Below are positions 24,776 to 33,229 of a stretch of DNA of 64,000 nucleotides, in pieces. Source of the stretch: DASRAA01 sp963814165 (GTDB lineage Bacteria > Acidobacteriota > Terriglobia > Terriglobales > Acidobacteriaceae); assembly GCA_963814165.1 (NCBI GenBank), contig CAWFBW010000021.1:124001-188000 (forward strand), written 5' to 3'. The notes beneath the pieces were generated by a model, which saw nothing but the letters and a program-made list of their open reading frames with translations, did no database searches and was not told the DNA's origin. The position numbers and the translations under genes are program-made. Position 1 is the first letter of the stretch. The number at the start of each line of letters is the position of its first letter.

Positions 24776-26188
24776 TGTCCAGCCGGGCACATTCTTTACA
24801 TTGCAGACCGGGGACATGCTTTACACTTTCGTCCGTTCTGGTTGTCCTTCATTCCCTTCGTAGTAGTCGTGCGGAGGGAATGTGGGAATCTCGCTGTTTG
24901 AGATTTCCACATTTCCTCCGCAGTTTTTTCGCCGCTCGCGTTTTGCACTCGGCAGGCGCTCCATCCGCAGCTGATGGCTATCAAAGCGCGCCAGCGGAGT
25001 GCTCCCGAAGTACACCTCGTAATGACGTTCATCGACCGGCAGCAACCCTACCCGCTCGCCCGTCAGTACATCACTTAAGAACACGCTCACATGTTTCCAC
25101 GAGATGTGCCCGGTGCAGTCCACCCGCCGCACCAACAGCGCGCTGTCGTACTCCGGCTCCCGCACTCGCGCCGGATACTCCCGCAGCGACGGCACGTACA
25201 CCGCGGCCGGCGTCTGCATGCCCAACGCCTCGTGCGGCCGCTGCTGGTTGTACTCTTGCCGGAAGCGGTCGAAGCTGCGCTGCTGCGCCCGCCGGTTGGC
25301 CGCGGCCGGCGACGCCGTCTCCGCCTTCAGCGTGCGATGCATGCGCTCGTGCCGCCCGTTCTGCTCCGGATGTCCCGCCTCGATCCGCTCCGGCACAATC
25401 CCCAGCTTCAGGCACCACACCGCCAGCCGCGACAGCCCGGCGATCGCCCGCGAGGCGAATGGCGGCCCGTTGTCGGTGCGCATCGCCCAAGGCATTCCGC
25501 ATTCGCGAAACGCCGCTTCGAAGATCGCCTGCACCCGCGCCGTGTCCGTCATCTCCACCGCCTGACAGCGGATCAGGTAACGGCTGTGCGCGTCCGTGAT
25601 GGTCAGCGGATCGATACGCTCGCCATCCTGAGTCCGAAACCAGCCTTTAAAATCGGCGCACCAGACGCGGTTGGGCTCCGTCGCTGCCGCCAGCGGCTCG
25701 CTATACGGCGCCACCTTGCGCCGTTTTTTGCGATGCCGCGTCAGACCTTCCCGGTCCAGCAGCGCTCCTATCGTGCTCGCCGCCGGCCACTCCACTTGCG
25801 GACACTCCCGCTCCAGCACCCACTTCAGCTTGCGCGGTCCCCAAGTCATGTGCTCCCGCCGCAGCTCCAGCACCGCCTCCTCAATCTCCGCCGCCGTCTG
25901 GTTGGGATGCCGCAGCGCCGCCCGACTCCGCTCTTGCAGTCCCGTCTCGCCCTGCTCCTGGAAGCGCCGCAACACCGCATACCCGGTCGGCCGCGAGATC
26001 CCGTACATACCGCACAACTCCCTCATCGTCCTCTCTCCTGACGCATACTCCGCCAGAAACTGTTTGCGTTTCTCCACCACTCCGCTCACTTTCCAAGGCA
26101 TGCCTTGTTCTACACGCCTTCGTGAACGGACCCAGGTGTAAACTATGTCCCCGGTCTGATCTGTAAAGTATCTGCCCGGTTTGTACCC
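24776..26188 (-). mobile_element. IS481-type insertion sequence, copy 2
   Basis: 1413 bases, inverted relative to copy 1 and, as far as I compared, identical apart from lacking the extra G. The flanks suggest a 4-base duplication if the end is set one base inward (CGCA at both junctions on the plus strand), which copy 1 lacks. It lies immediately upstream of glyQ and separates it from recO. Confidence 0.9.
24821..26101 (-). CDS. IS481-family transposase, copy 2 (intact)
   Basis: Full-length 426-residue version of the transposase. The helix-turn-helix reads GERTMRELCGMYGISRPTGY without interruption, followed by a second winged region (MTWGPRKLKWVLERECPQVE) and the rve core (WCADFKGWF, MRTDNGPPF, EQNGRHERMH). 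The long C-terminal tail ends near EGNEGQPERTKV. The intact frame shows what copy 1 should encode, and may act on both copies because the ends are the same. Confidence 0.92.
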   Translation of the reverse strand: MPWKVSGVVEKRKQFLAEYASGERTMRELCGMYGISRPTGYAVLRRFQEQGETGLQERSRAALRHPNQTAAEIEEAVLELRREHMTWGPRKLKWVLERECPQVEWPAASTIGALLDREGLTRHRKKRRKVAPYSEPLAAATEPNRVWCADFKGWFRTQDGERIDPLTITDAHSRYLIRCQAVEMTDTARVQAIFEAAFRECGMPWAMRTDNGPPFASRAIAGLSRLAVWCLKLGIVPERIEAGHPEQNGRHERMHRTLKAETASPAAANRRAQQRSFDRFRQEYNQQRPHEALGMQTPAAVYVPSLREYPARVREPEYDSALLVRRVDCTGHISWKHVSVFLSDVLTGERVGLLPVDERHYEVYFGSTPLARFDSHQLRMERLPSAKRERRKNCGGNVEISNSEIPTFPPHDYYEGNEGQPERTKV

Positions 26189-26451
26189 GCAACCTACCGC
26201 GGGCTAACGCCCACGGCTAAAAGCTCATCGCCGCTCCGCGGCATAAACGCTCGGGCGTAAAACCCGCCCAGAAAATTGGAGAGCGCCAGTACGGCACGGC
26301 TGAAGCTGCGCCCTTCAAAACATTCGCAAGGACTAAGTCCGCGGCATCATCTGCCGTCCCTGCCGGGACTCGGAAATTGTTGCCACTCTACCCAGGACTG
26401 AAGTCCTGGGCTAAGCTCTTTCGCCCCTCCGGGGCGGGCTCGTAAAAACTC
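26189..26451. other. Gap with palindromes between recO and IS481 copy 2
   Basis: Holds GGGC-TAAC-GCCC (26201-26212), an imperfect GGCACGGC-TGAA-GCTGCGCC (26293-26312) and the perfect TGAA palindrome at 26391. No gene or T-run terminator is seen. Confidence 0.5.
26391..26410. repeat. Palindrome with TGAA loop
   Basis: CCCAGGAC and GTCCTGGG form a perfect eight-base stem around TGAA, 41 bases after the recO stop. It lacks a T-run, so it is not a convincing terminator; it is an empty member of the TNAA family. Confidence 0.8.
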
Positions 26452-27189
26452 CTACAGCTTATTCAACATCACGGCCGTAACCAACTTCTTGTCGATGTGC
26501 CGCTCCAGAATCTGTATCAGGTAGCGGCGCAAATCAGAACCTTGTTTTTGCGACCACGGCTCGCTGGCCAGTGCTTCGAGCGGGGTGCGAAACATCCGCA
26601 GCGCCGCTGTGCGCGATTCCCATGTCAACTCCGACGACGCCAGGCGCTTATGTTGCGCGCACATGAGGCCGTCAGCCAGCGCGTGATAAAACGCCTTACT
26701 GCCGTTGAGCGACTGCCCGCAGTTACCGCAGGTGGTGAGTTCCGGAAGAAAGCCCACCAACCTCACCAGCCAAAGCTGGAAATACGTGAGCGGCATCCAG
26801 ATGGAACCGCTGCGCAACTGCCGCAAGACTGAAGCCGTCAACCGGAAAATCGTGTCGCTGGCTTCGCGCTCGGGCAACAACTCGTCGAGCATTTCCGCGA
26901 CGTGCTCCAAGGCCACGACGCGGGCGTAATCCATTTCGTCGGAGAGTGGCGACTCAAGAATTTCGCACGAATCCAAGCGTGCCAGTTCCTGCCGCTCGCG
27001 GTCCTCGTAATACAAACGTACGTAAGTGAGTGGTTCGAGCGCGCCGCCAAACCGCTTGCGCGACTTCTTGGCGGAACGCGCAACGCCCTTCACTTTGCCC
27101 TCAGCCCGGGTAAACAGAGTGACCAGCAAGTCGGCCTCGCGCAACGGATAGGTTCGCAGAACGATTGCTTCTGATTGCTTTAAAGCCAT
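26452..27189 (-). CDS. recO: DNA repair protein RecO
   Basis: Recombination mediator that, with RecR, loads RecA on gapped DNA and anneals strands. The 245-residue protein starts with the OB fold (KQSEAIVLRTYPLREADLLV, LFTRAEGKVKGVARSAKKSR), followed by a helical domain. A zinc site is visible as TTCGNCGQSL with a later MCAQH. It heads the minus-strand order recO-glyQ-glyS-ppdK. Start is supported by family fit. Confidence 0.95.
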   Translation of the reverse strand: MALKQSEAIVLRTYPLREADLLVTLFTRAEGKVKGVARSAKKSRKRFGGALEPLTYVRLYYEDRERQELARLDSCEILESPLSDEMDYARVVALEHVAEMLDELLPEREASDTIFRLTASVLRQLRSGSIWMPLTYFQLWLVRLVGFLPELTTCGNCGQSLNGSKAFYHALADGLMCAQHKRLASSELTWESRTAALRMFRTPLEALASEPWSQKQGSDLRRYLIQILERHIDKKLVTAVMLNKL

Positions 27190-27413
27190 GAACTGTCGCC
27201 TGACGACCGGGGAACAACAGGAGCGGATGTGCCGAGATGTTGCCTGCGTATCGGATGGATCTACAGGCTACGATGGATCGACCAAACCACTACGCCGTAA
27301 ATAAGTATTCTACTGGCAGATTTGGCTTGTGGAAAGCTCGCCTGCCAGACCGCGCTCTAACGCGGTTTTGCGCACTAGGGCGATGCTAGACTTGGCGAAA
27401 AGGTAGCGTGGTG

Positions 27414-27989
27414 ATGAACGAAGACGCCGGTCAGACGACTCCGAACGAAAAACCGTTGCTCGTGCTGGCCCTTTGCGGGTTTATGGGGAGCGGCAAGTCG
27501 AGGGTTGGGCGCGAGCTGGCGGATTCGATGGGATGGGAGTTCGTGGACCTTGACGAGGAGATTGAGCGGCAGGAAGGCACGTCGATACGCGAGATTTTTG
27601 CGGAACGCGGCGAGGCCGAGTTCCGCGAGATCGAGCATAGGGCGCTGATGGAAGTGCTGTCTTCAGGCCGAACGCGCACGGTGCTTGCGCTGGGTGGCGG
27701 CACGGTTGCGCAAGCGAGTAATGATGAAGTGTTCAGACGGGCCGGATTGCGGACGGTGTTCCTCGAGGTGCCGCTGGAAGTCATGCTGGGACGGTGCTGT
27801 TCGAGCGAAGCGCAGAATCATATGCGTCCACTGGCGGCCGACCCGGCGGAGTTCAGGCGACTGTATGAAACGCGGCTGCCTTCTTACCGGCGCGCCGATA
27901 TCACTGTGGAAGCCGGAGACAAGAGCGCGCTGGAAGTGGCGCGGCTGGTAGGCGCGGCGTTGTCGCTGGAACTAGTCAATGACCAGTAA
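27414..27989 (+). CDS. aroK: Shikimate kinase
   Basis: Phosphorylates shikimate at O3 with ATP in aromatic amino acid synthesis. The Walker A motif GFMGSGKSRVGREL comes early, then FVDLDEEIERQEG with the shikimate-binding Asp, IREIFAERGEAEFREIE, the LALGGGTV glycine loop, and a C-terminal lid (CCSSEAQNHMRPLAAD). Length of about 191 residues is typical. The ATG at 27414 follows two in-frame GTG codons, so the exact start is uncertain. It diverges from recO and precedes asd by 130 bases. Confidence 0.93.
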   Translation: MNEDAGQTTPNEKPLLVLALCGFMGSGKSRVGRELADSMGWEFVDLDEEIERQEGTSIREIFAERGEAEFREIEHRALMEVLSSGRTRTVLALGGGTVAQASNDEVFRRAGLRTVFLEVPLEVMLGRCCSSEAQNHMRPLAADPAEFRRLYETRLPSYRRADITVEAGDKSALEVARLVGAALSLELVNDQ

Positions 27990-28119
27990 GTGGAGTGCGA
28001 AGTGAGTTCGCGTTTTGATCGCATTCGACTGGTTATATATCGGGTCCACGTAGCTTCCACCATTCCTGGCCGCACGCCCTTCGGACTGTCTTCGTGATGT
28101 AAACTTGTCTTTAATAATC

Positions 28120-29175
28120 ATGTCTATGCAAAAAATTCCCGTCGGAATACTCGGCGCTACTGGTGTCGTTGGGCAGCGCTTTCTACAACTGCTGGAAGGA
28201 CATCCGTGGTTCGAAGTGGCTTGGCTGGCAGCGTCGGACCGCTCGGAAGGCAAGACCTACGAAGAAGCAGTGCGGTGGCGGCTGAAGACGCCGATCCCGG
28301 AGTTCGTTCGCAAGATGGTCGTCTCGCCGGCTGGGCCCGAAGGCGCGCCGAAGGTGATTTTCGCCGCACTTGATGCGGGGATCGCGCGCGAGTTGGAGCC
28401 GAAGTTTGCGGAAGCGGGATGCGCGGTGGTGAGCAACTCGTCGGCGTTCCGCATGCAGCAGGATGTTCCGCTGGTGATTCCTGAGGTCAATGCCGATCAT
28501 CTGGCGTTGATCGAGCAGCAGAGCTGGCGGAAGAAGTCGGGCGGGTACATTGTGACGAATCCGAACTGCTCGGCGATCGGACTCGTGGTGGCGCTGGCGC
28601 CGTTACATCAGAAGTTTGGAGTTGAGTCGCTGTTCGTGACGACGATGCAGGCGGTAAGTGGGGCGGGATATCCGGGCGTCGCGTCGCTGGATATTTTGGG
28701 GAATGTGATTCCCTTCATTAAGAACGAAGAAGAAAAGATGGAGGAGGAAACGAAGAAGCTGCTCGGCACGCTAAACAGCCACAGCGTGCAGGATGCGGAC
28801 TTCTCGATGACGGCACATTGCAATCGGGTGGCGGTGGAAGACGGGCACACGGAGTCGGTGTCGGTGAAGCTTGCGAAGAAGACTTCAGTGGAAGAGATTA
28901 TCGAGGCATTCAACGGCTTCGGTTCGGAGCCGCATGATTTGGGCTGCCCGCTGGCGCCGGAGCATCCGCTGGTGTATGACGCGGCGCCGGACCGTCCGCA
29001 GCCGAGGTTTGATCTGGACCGCGGCAAGGGGATGACGGTGAGCGTGGGCAGGCTCAGGGCGTGCGGCGTGCTCGACTACAAATTTACGGTGTTGTCGCAC
29101 AATACGATCCGCGGCGCGGCCGGAGCAGCGCTGCTGAATGCCGAACTGCTGAAGGTCAAAGGCTACCTTTCGTGA
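28120..29175 (+). CDS. asd: Aspartate-semialdehyde dehydrogenase
   Basis: Reduces aspartyl phosphate to aspartate semialdehyde with NADPH, the branch point to lysine, threonine and methionine. VGILGATGVVGQRFLQLL is the nucleotide-binding start; GGYIVTNPNCSAIGL carries the catalytic Cys (about residue 150). The spacing and the HCNRVAVEDGHTESVSV segment place it in the archaeal/fungal-like branch of the family instead of the E. coli branch. Start is the ATG at 28120; an upstream TTG is possible. It begins the asd-lysC-dapB-dapA-dapD run. Confidence 0.95.
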   Translation: MSMQKIPVGILGATGVVGQRFLQLLEGHPWFEVAWLAASDRSEGKTYEEAVRWRLKTPIPEFVRKMVVSPAGPEGAPKVIFAALDAGIARELEPKFAEAGCAVVSNSSAFRMQQDVPLVIPEVNADHLALIEQQSWRKKSGGYIVTNPNCSAIGLVVALAPLHQKFGVESLFVTTMQAVSGAGYPGVASLDILGNVIPFIKNEEEKMEEETKKLLGTLNSHSVQDADFSMTAHCNRVAVEDGHTESVSVKLAKKTSVEEIIEAFNGFGSEPHDLGCPLAPEHPLVYDAAPDRPQPRFDLDRGKGMTVSVGRLRACGVLDYKFTVLSHNTIRGAAGAALLNAELLKVKGYLS

Positions 29176-29215
29176 ACAGTGACGCTCGACCATCCCAATT
29201 CGCGGCGGTACTGCC

Positions 29216-30589
29216 TTGATCGTCATGAAATTTGGCGGCACGTCGGTTGAAGACGCCACCGCTATCGATCGCATCGCCAGCATCGTAAAAGGCCGGTTGC
29301 CGCAACGGCCGCTCGTGGTAGTGAGCGCGATGTCAAAGGTGACCGATGGGCTGCTGGCCATGGCGGCGGCCGCCGGCAAAGGCGATAGCGACAAGGCCGT
29401 GGAGTTGTGCCACCAGGTTCGCGAGCGACACTTCACTACCGCAGGCGAGCTGCTGCATACGGGACTTTTCACGGAAGTCCATAGTCAACTGCAAACTGAA
29501 TTTGAGTCGCTGGAACACCTGCTGCTCGGGATTTCTGCAGTGGGGGAGTTGACGCCGCGCACGTCGGACTATGTGGTGTCGTTTGGCGAGCGGCTGTCGA
29601 GCATCGTGGTAACGGCGGCGTTTTGCACGCGCGATATTCCGGCAGTGCTTCTGGATGCGCGTAAGGTGATCATTACGGATGGGCAGCATGGACGCGCGAT
29701 TCCGCAAGTTGAGGAGATCAATCGTAAGCTGCAGCAACATGCGCAGCCGCTGATTGCCGATGGCAGGGTGCCGGTGATGGGCGGGTTTATTGGCTCGACG
29801 CGCGAAGGCATTACGACGACGATCGGACGCGGCGGTTCGGATTTCTCGGCGGCGCTGGCGGGCGCGGGACTTGATGCCAAGGCGATCGAAATCTGGACGG
29901 ACGTGGACGGGATGAAGACAACTGATCCGCGGATTTGCCCGGACGCGCACCGCATCAAGATCATCAGCTTCGACGAAGCGGCGGAGCTGGCTTACTTCGG
30001 GGCGAAGGTGCTGCATCCGGCCACGGTATTGCCAGCGGTGGAGAAGAACATTCCGGTGCTGGTGCTGAACTCGCGGAACCCGGCAAACGAGGGAACGCGG
30101 ATTGTGGCGCGGACGCCGAAGTCGAAGTCGCTGTTCAAGGCGATTGCGGCGAAGCAGCGGATTACGATCATCGAGATCGTGGCGGCGCGCATGTTGATGG
30201 CGCACGGATTTTTGGCGGCGGTGTTCGAGATTTTTGACCGGCACAAGTGCGCGATTGATGTGGTGTCGACGTCGGAGGTCAGCATTTCGGTCACGGTCGA
30301 TTCGAATGAGGCGATTCCGGCGATTGCGGCGGACCTGGAGAAGCTGGCATACGTGAAGTTTTCCGGACGGCAGGCGATTATTTGCCTGGTGGGCGAGAGC
30401 ATTCGCGAGCGGCCGGGCGTGGCGGCGCAGGTGTTTGACGCGGTGAAAGACATCAACGTGCGAATGATTTCGCAGGGCGCGTCGGAGATCAACATGTCGT
30501 TCGTGGTGGAAGAGGCGGACGTGCCGGGGACGATCCAGCGGCTGCACGCGAGGTTCTTCTCGGAAGTCGATCCTGAGGTCTTCGATTGA
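29216..30589 (+). CDS. lysC: Aspartate kinase
   Basis: Phosphorylates aspartate, the committed step of the aspartate pathway. The 457-residue protein begins with IVMKFGGTSVEDA, has the kinase core (VVSFGERLSSIVV, GFIGSTREGITTTIGRGGSD, EIWTDVDGMKTTDPR) and ends with two ACT domains that usually bind feedback inhibitors (from about EIVAARMLMAHGFLAAVF onward). The TTG at 29216 gives the normal MIVMKF start; an ATG three codons later is the alternative. It overlaps the dapB start (TGATG), showing translational coupling. Confidence 0.95.
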   Translation: MIVMKFGGTSVEDATAIDRIASIVKGRLPQRPLVVVSAMSKVTDGLLAMAAAAGKGDSDKAVELCHQVRERHFTTAGELLHTGLFTEVHSQLQTEFESLEHLLLGISAVGELTPRTSDYVVSFGERLSSIVVTAAFCTRDIPAVLLDARKVIITDGQHGRAIPQVEEINRKLQQHAQPLIADGRVPVMGGFIGSTREGITTTIGRGGSDFSAALAGAGLDAKAIEIWTDVDGMKTTDPRICPDAHRIKIISFDEAAELAYFGAKVLHPATVLPAVEKNIPVLVLNSRNPANEGTRIVARTPKSKSLFKAIAAKQRITIIEIVAARMLMAHGFLAAVFEIFDRHKCAIDVVSTSEVSISVTVDSNEAIPAIAADLEKLAYVKFSGRQAIICLVGESIRERPGVAAQVFDAVKDINVRMISQGASEINMSFVVEEADVPGTIQRLHARFFSEVDPEVFD

Positions 30590-31282
30590 TGGCGCGACCG
30601 CTACATGTCGTGTTGTTGGGACGGGGAAAGACCGGGTCGGTGATTGCCGAGGTCGCCGCTGAACGAGGGCATCGCGTCACTGCGCTGACAGAAGTCGAGA
30701 ACCTCGACGGCGCATGGCTTACGGTGGAGAATCTGCGCGGCGTGGATGCGGTCATCGACTTCACGGACGCCGGGCGCCGTGCTGGCGAATATCGCCGGAT
30801 GTATCGCGACCAAGACGCCGATGGTGGTGGGCACGACTGGCTGGTACGGCGAGTTGGGCCGGGTGAAGCAGGAAGTTGAGCAGGCCGGCGGCGGATTTGT
30901 GTTCGGAGCGAACTTTTCTTATGGGGTGAACCTCTTCTTTCGGATTGCGCAGGCTGCGGCTCCGGCGCTGCAACACGGGTATGCGGGCCACATCACGGAG
31001 CGGCACCACATCCATAAGAAGGATGCGCCGTCGGGAACGGCGGTGGCGCTGCAACGAGTGGTCGCCGAGGCTTGCGGCGCGCAGGTCGAAATCACGTCGG
31101 AGCGTGAAGGCGACGTGATGGGAGTTCACGTGCTGGAACTCGAGTCTGGTGGCGACCGAATCGTGTTGAGCCACGAAGTGAAGTCGCGGCGGACGTTCGC
31201 CGAGGGCGCAGTGCTGGCGGCGGAGTGGATTGCCGGCCGGACGGGCTTCTACGACTTCAAAGATATTTTCCTCGAGATCTGA
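30589..31282 (+). CDS. dapB: 4-hydroxy-tetrahydrodipicolinate reductase (frameshifted)
   Basis: NAD(P)H-dependent reductase of the diaminopimelate/lysine pathway. The first part gives the dinucleotide fold (VVLLGRGKTGSVIAEVA, GVDAVIDFT). A single extra base near 30768 shifts the frame, and the rest follows in the next frame: PGAVLANIAGCIATKTPMVV, GTTGWYG, ANFSYGVNLFF, and the substrate motif ERHHIHKKDAPSGTA. Restoring it gives about 230 residues, slightly shorter than the E. coli enzyme. The gene is normally essential, so a sequence error is more likely than loss. Confidence 0.92.
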
Positions 31283-31332
31283 AATTCACAGGCGACAACG
31301 TCCTACAATTTGGGCAAGAGGTAGTCAGGCTC

Positions 31333-32238
31333 ATGAAACTGCGTGGTTGCGGGACCGCCCTGGTGACACCGTTCCGGCAAGATGGCTCGATTGACGAGAC
31401 AGCATTGCGCCAGTTCGTGCGCTGGCAGATCGATTCTGGCATCGACTTTCTGCTTCCCTGCGGGACTACCGGTGAGACACCCACGCTGACGCACGACGAG
31501 TGGCTGCGCGTAATCGACGTCACGATTGAGACGGCTGCAGGACGCGTGCCGATCATGGCGGGTGCGACCTCGAACAATACGCAGGCAGCAGTGGCGAATG
31601 CGAAGGAAGTATCGGTGCGGCCGGGAGTGGACTTCGTCCTGTCGGCTACTCCGTACTACAACAAGCCGACGCAGGAAGGCGTGTACCAGCATTTTCGGGC
31701 GATTGCGGACGCGTCGCAGAAGCCGGTCGTGCTGTACAACATCGCGGGCAGGACAGGCACGAACATCGAGACGCCGACGCTGCGGCGGCTGGCGGAAGTT
31801 CCCAACATTATCGGCGTGAAGGAAGCGAGCGGGAACATTTCGCAGATTGCGGAAGTATGCGGCACATTGCCGGAAGATTTCCTGGTCTTCTCGGGCGACG
31901 ACTCGATTACGCTGGCGGTAATTGGGCTGGGTGGCGTGGGCATTATTTCGGTGGCGTCGAATGCGATTCCCGCGGAGATGACGCGCATGACACAGGCGGC
32001 ACTGGCTAACAAGTGGGACATGGCGCGGATGATTTTCCGGAAGTACCTGCCGCTGATGCAGGCGCATTTCATCGAGTCGAATCCGGTTCCGGTGAAGGCC
32101 GTGCTCTCGATGTTGGGGCGGATGGAAGAGGTGTACCGGCTGCCAATGTGTCCGATGCGGCCGGAAAACCGCGCGAAGCTGGAGAAGGTTGTGACCGAGG
32201 TTGGACTGTTGCAGCCACATTCCGTGACGGTGCAGTAG
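31333..32238 (+). CDS. dapA: 4-hydroxy-tetrahydrodipicolinate synthase
   Basis: Condenses pyruvate with aspartate semialdehyde, first step of the lysine branch. The 301-residue TIM barrel shows GTALVTPF, LPCGTTGETPTL, the catalytic Tyr in VLYNIAGRTG (Y135) and the Schiff-base Lys in GVKEASGN (K163). The ATG at 31333 is chosen because the residues before it do not belong to the family. It follows dapB by 50 bases. Confidence 0.96.
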   Translation: MKLRGCGTALVTPFRQDGSIDETALRQFVRWQIDSGIDFLLPCGTTGETPTLTHDEWLRVIDVTIETAAGRVPIMAGATSNNTQAAVANAKEVSVRPGVDFVLSATPYYNKPTQEGVYQHFRAIADASQKPVVLYNIAGRTGTNIETPTLRRLAEVPNIIGVKEASGNISQIAEVCGTLPEDFLVFSGDDSITLAVIGLGGVGIISVASNAIPAEMTRMTQAALANKWDMARMIFRKYLPLMQAHFIESNPVPVKAVLSMLGRMEEVYRLPMCPMRPENRAKLEKVVTEVGLLQPHSVTVQ

Positions 32239-32382
32239 CCAGTTGCCAGCAACCAGTCGCCAGGGGTGATAGCCGCTTTTCGCCTGCCGGTGTACGCTGC
32301 GTTCTTCTTAGGAATCGGTCGGCAAGCTGGAACGAAGAGAGATCAGCGTTTCTTCCCGCCCACCATTTATACTTCCCGCAAC

Positions 32383-33219
32383 ATGAACAATCTGCAAGAA
32401 GACATCGAGCGGTACTACGCTGCTGGAGCGGCCACCGCAACTGACCCGGACGCACGAGCCACGTTTGAGACATTTCGCGATGCACTGACCGCTGGAAGAG
32501 TACGGGCGGCGGAAAAGGTCGACGGCGCGTGGCGGACCAACGCGTGGGTGAAGAAGGGCATTCTGCTGGGATTTCGGATTGGCGCGCTGATAGAGAGCGG
32601 GGACGCAAGAACGCTGCAGTTTGTCGATAAAGACACGTACCCGATCCGGCATTTTGTTGCCGAGGACCGGGTGCGCATCGTTCCCGGCGGGTCGTCGGTG
32701 AGGCAAGGGGCCTACGTGGCGCCGTCGGTGGTCTGCATGCCTCCGATGTACATCAATGTTGGTGCGTACGTGGACGAGGGTTCGATGGTGGATTCACACG
32801 CGCTGGTGGGCTCGTGCGCGCAGGTGGGCAAGAACGTACACATCAGCGCGGCGGCACAGATTGGCGGAGTACTCGAGCCCATCAACGCATCGCCGGTGAT
32901 CATCGAAGACGACGTGCTGGTGGGAGGCAACTGCGGGGTGTATGAAGGAACGCAGGTTGGCTCACGCGCCGTGCTGGGCGCTGGTGTGATTCTGACGCGC
33001 TCCACTCCGCTGTTTGACTTGGAACGAGGGACGATTCATCGTTCGAGCGAGACGGAACCGCTGCGGGTGCCGCCGGGAGCGGTCGTGGTGCCGGGTTCGC
33101 GGGCGATTACCAAGGGCAAGGCCGGCGAGTGGGGGCTATCGCTGTACACTCCTGTGATTGTGAAGTACCGCGACGAGCGCACCGATCGCGGCGTCGAGTT
33201 GGAAGACATTCTTCGTTAG
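32383..33219 (+). CDS. dapD: Tetrahydrodipicolinate N-succinyltransferase
   Basis: Transfers succinyl from succinyl-CoA to tetrahydrodipicolinate, committing the pathway to the succinylase route. The 278-residue protein has an N-terminal helical part and a left-handed beta-helix of hexapeptide repeats (APSVVCMPPMYINVGAYVDE, AQIGGVLEPINASPVIIEDD, VLVGGNCGVYEGTQVGSRAV). Its place after dapA supports the assignment over other hexapeptide transferases. Start is the ATG before NNLQEDIERYY. Downstream succinylase genes dapC and dapE are not in this window. Confidence 0.95.
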   Translation: MNNLQEDIERYYAAGAATATDPDARATFETFRDALTAGRVRAAEKVDGAWRTNAWVKKGILLGFRIGALIESGDARTLQFVDKDTYPIRHFVAEDRVRIVPGGSSVRQGAYVAPSVVCMPPMYINVGAYVDEGSMVDSHALVGSCAQVGKNVHISAAAQIGGVLEPINASPVIIEDDVLVGGNCGVYEGTQVGSRAVLGAGVILTRSTPLFDLERGTIHRSSETEPLRVPPGAVVVPGSRAITKGKAGEWGLSLYTPVIVKYRDERTDRGVELEDILR

Positions 33220-33229
33220 GACACCTTTG

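Noticed and set aside
25091..26041. Arg/Pro/His-rich frame antisense to the IS481 transposase
   Set aside because: A shadow of the transposase; the same mirror frame occurs opposite copy 1, as expected for a shared sequence and not for a gene.
28990..29215. Lysine riboswitch before lysC
   Set aside because: The asd-lysC spacer is only 40 bases, too short, and the region before asd shows no lysine-riboswitch-like folding I could recognise.
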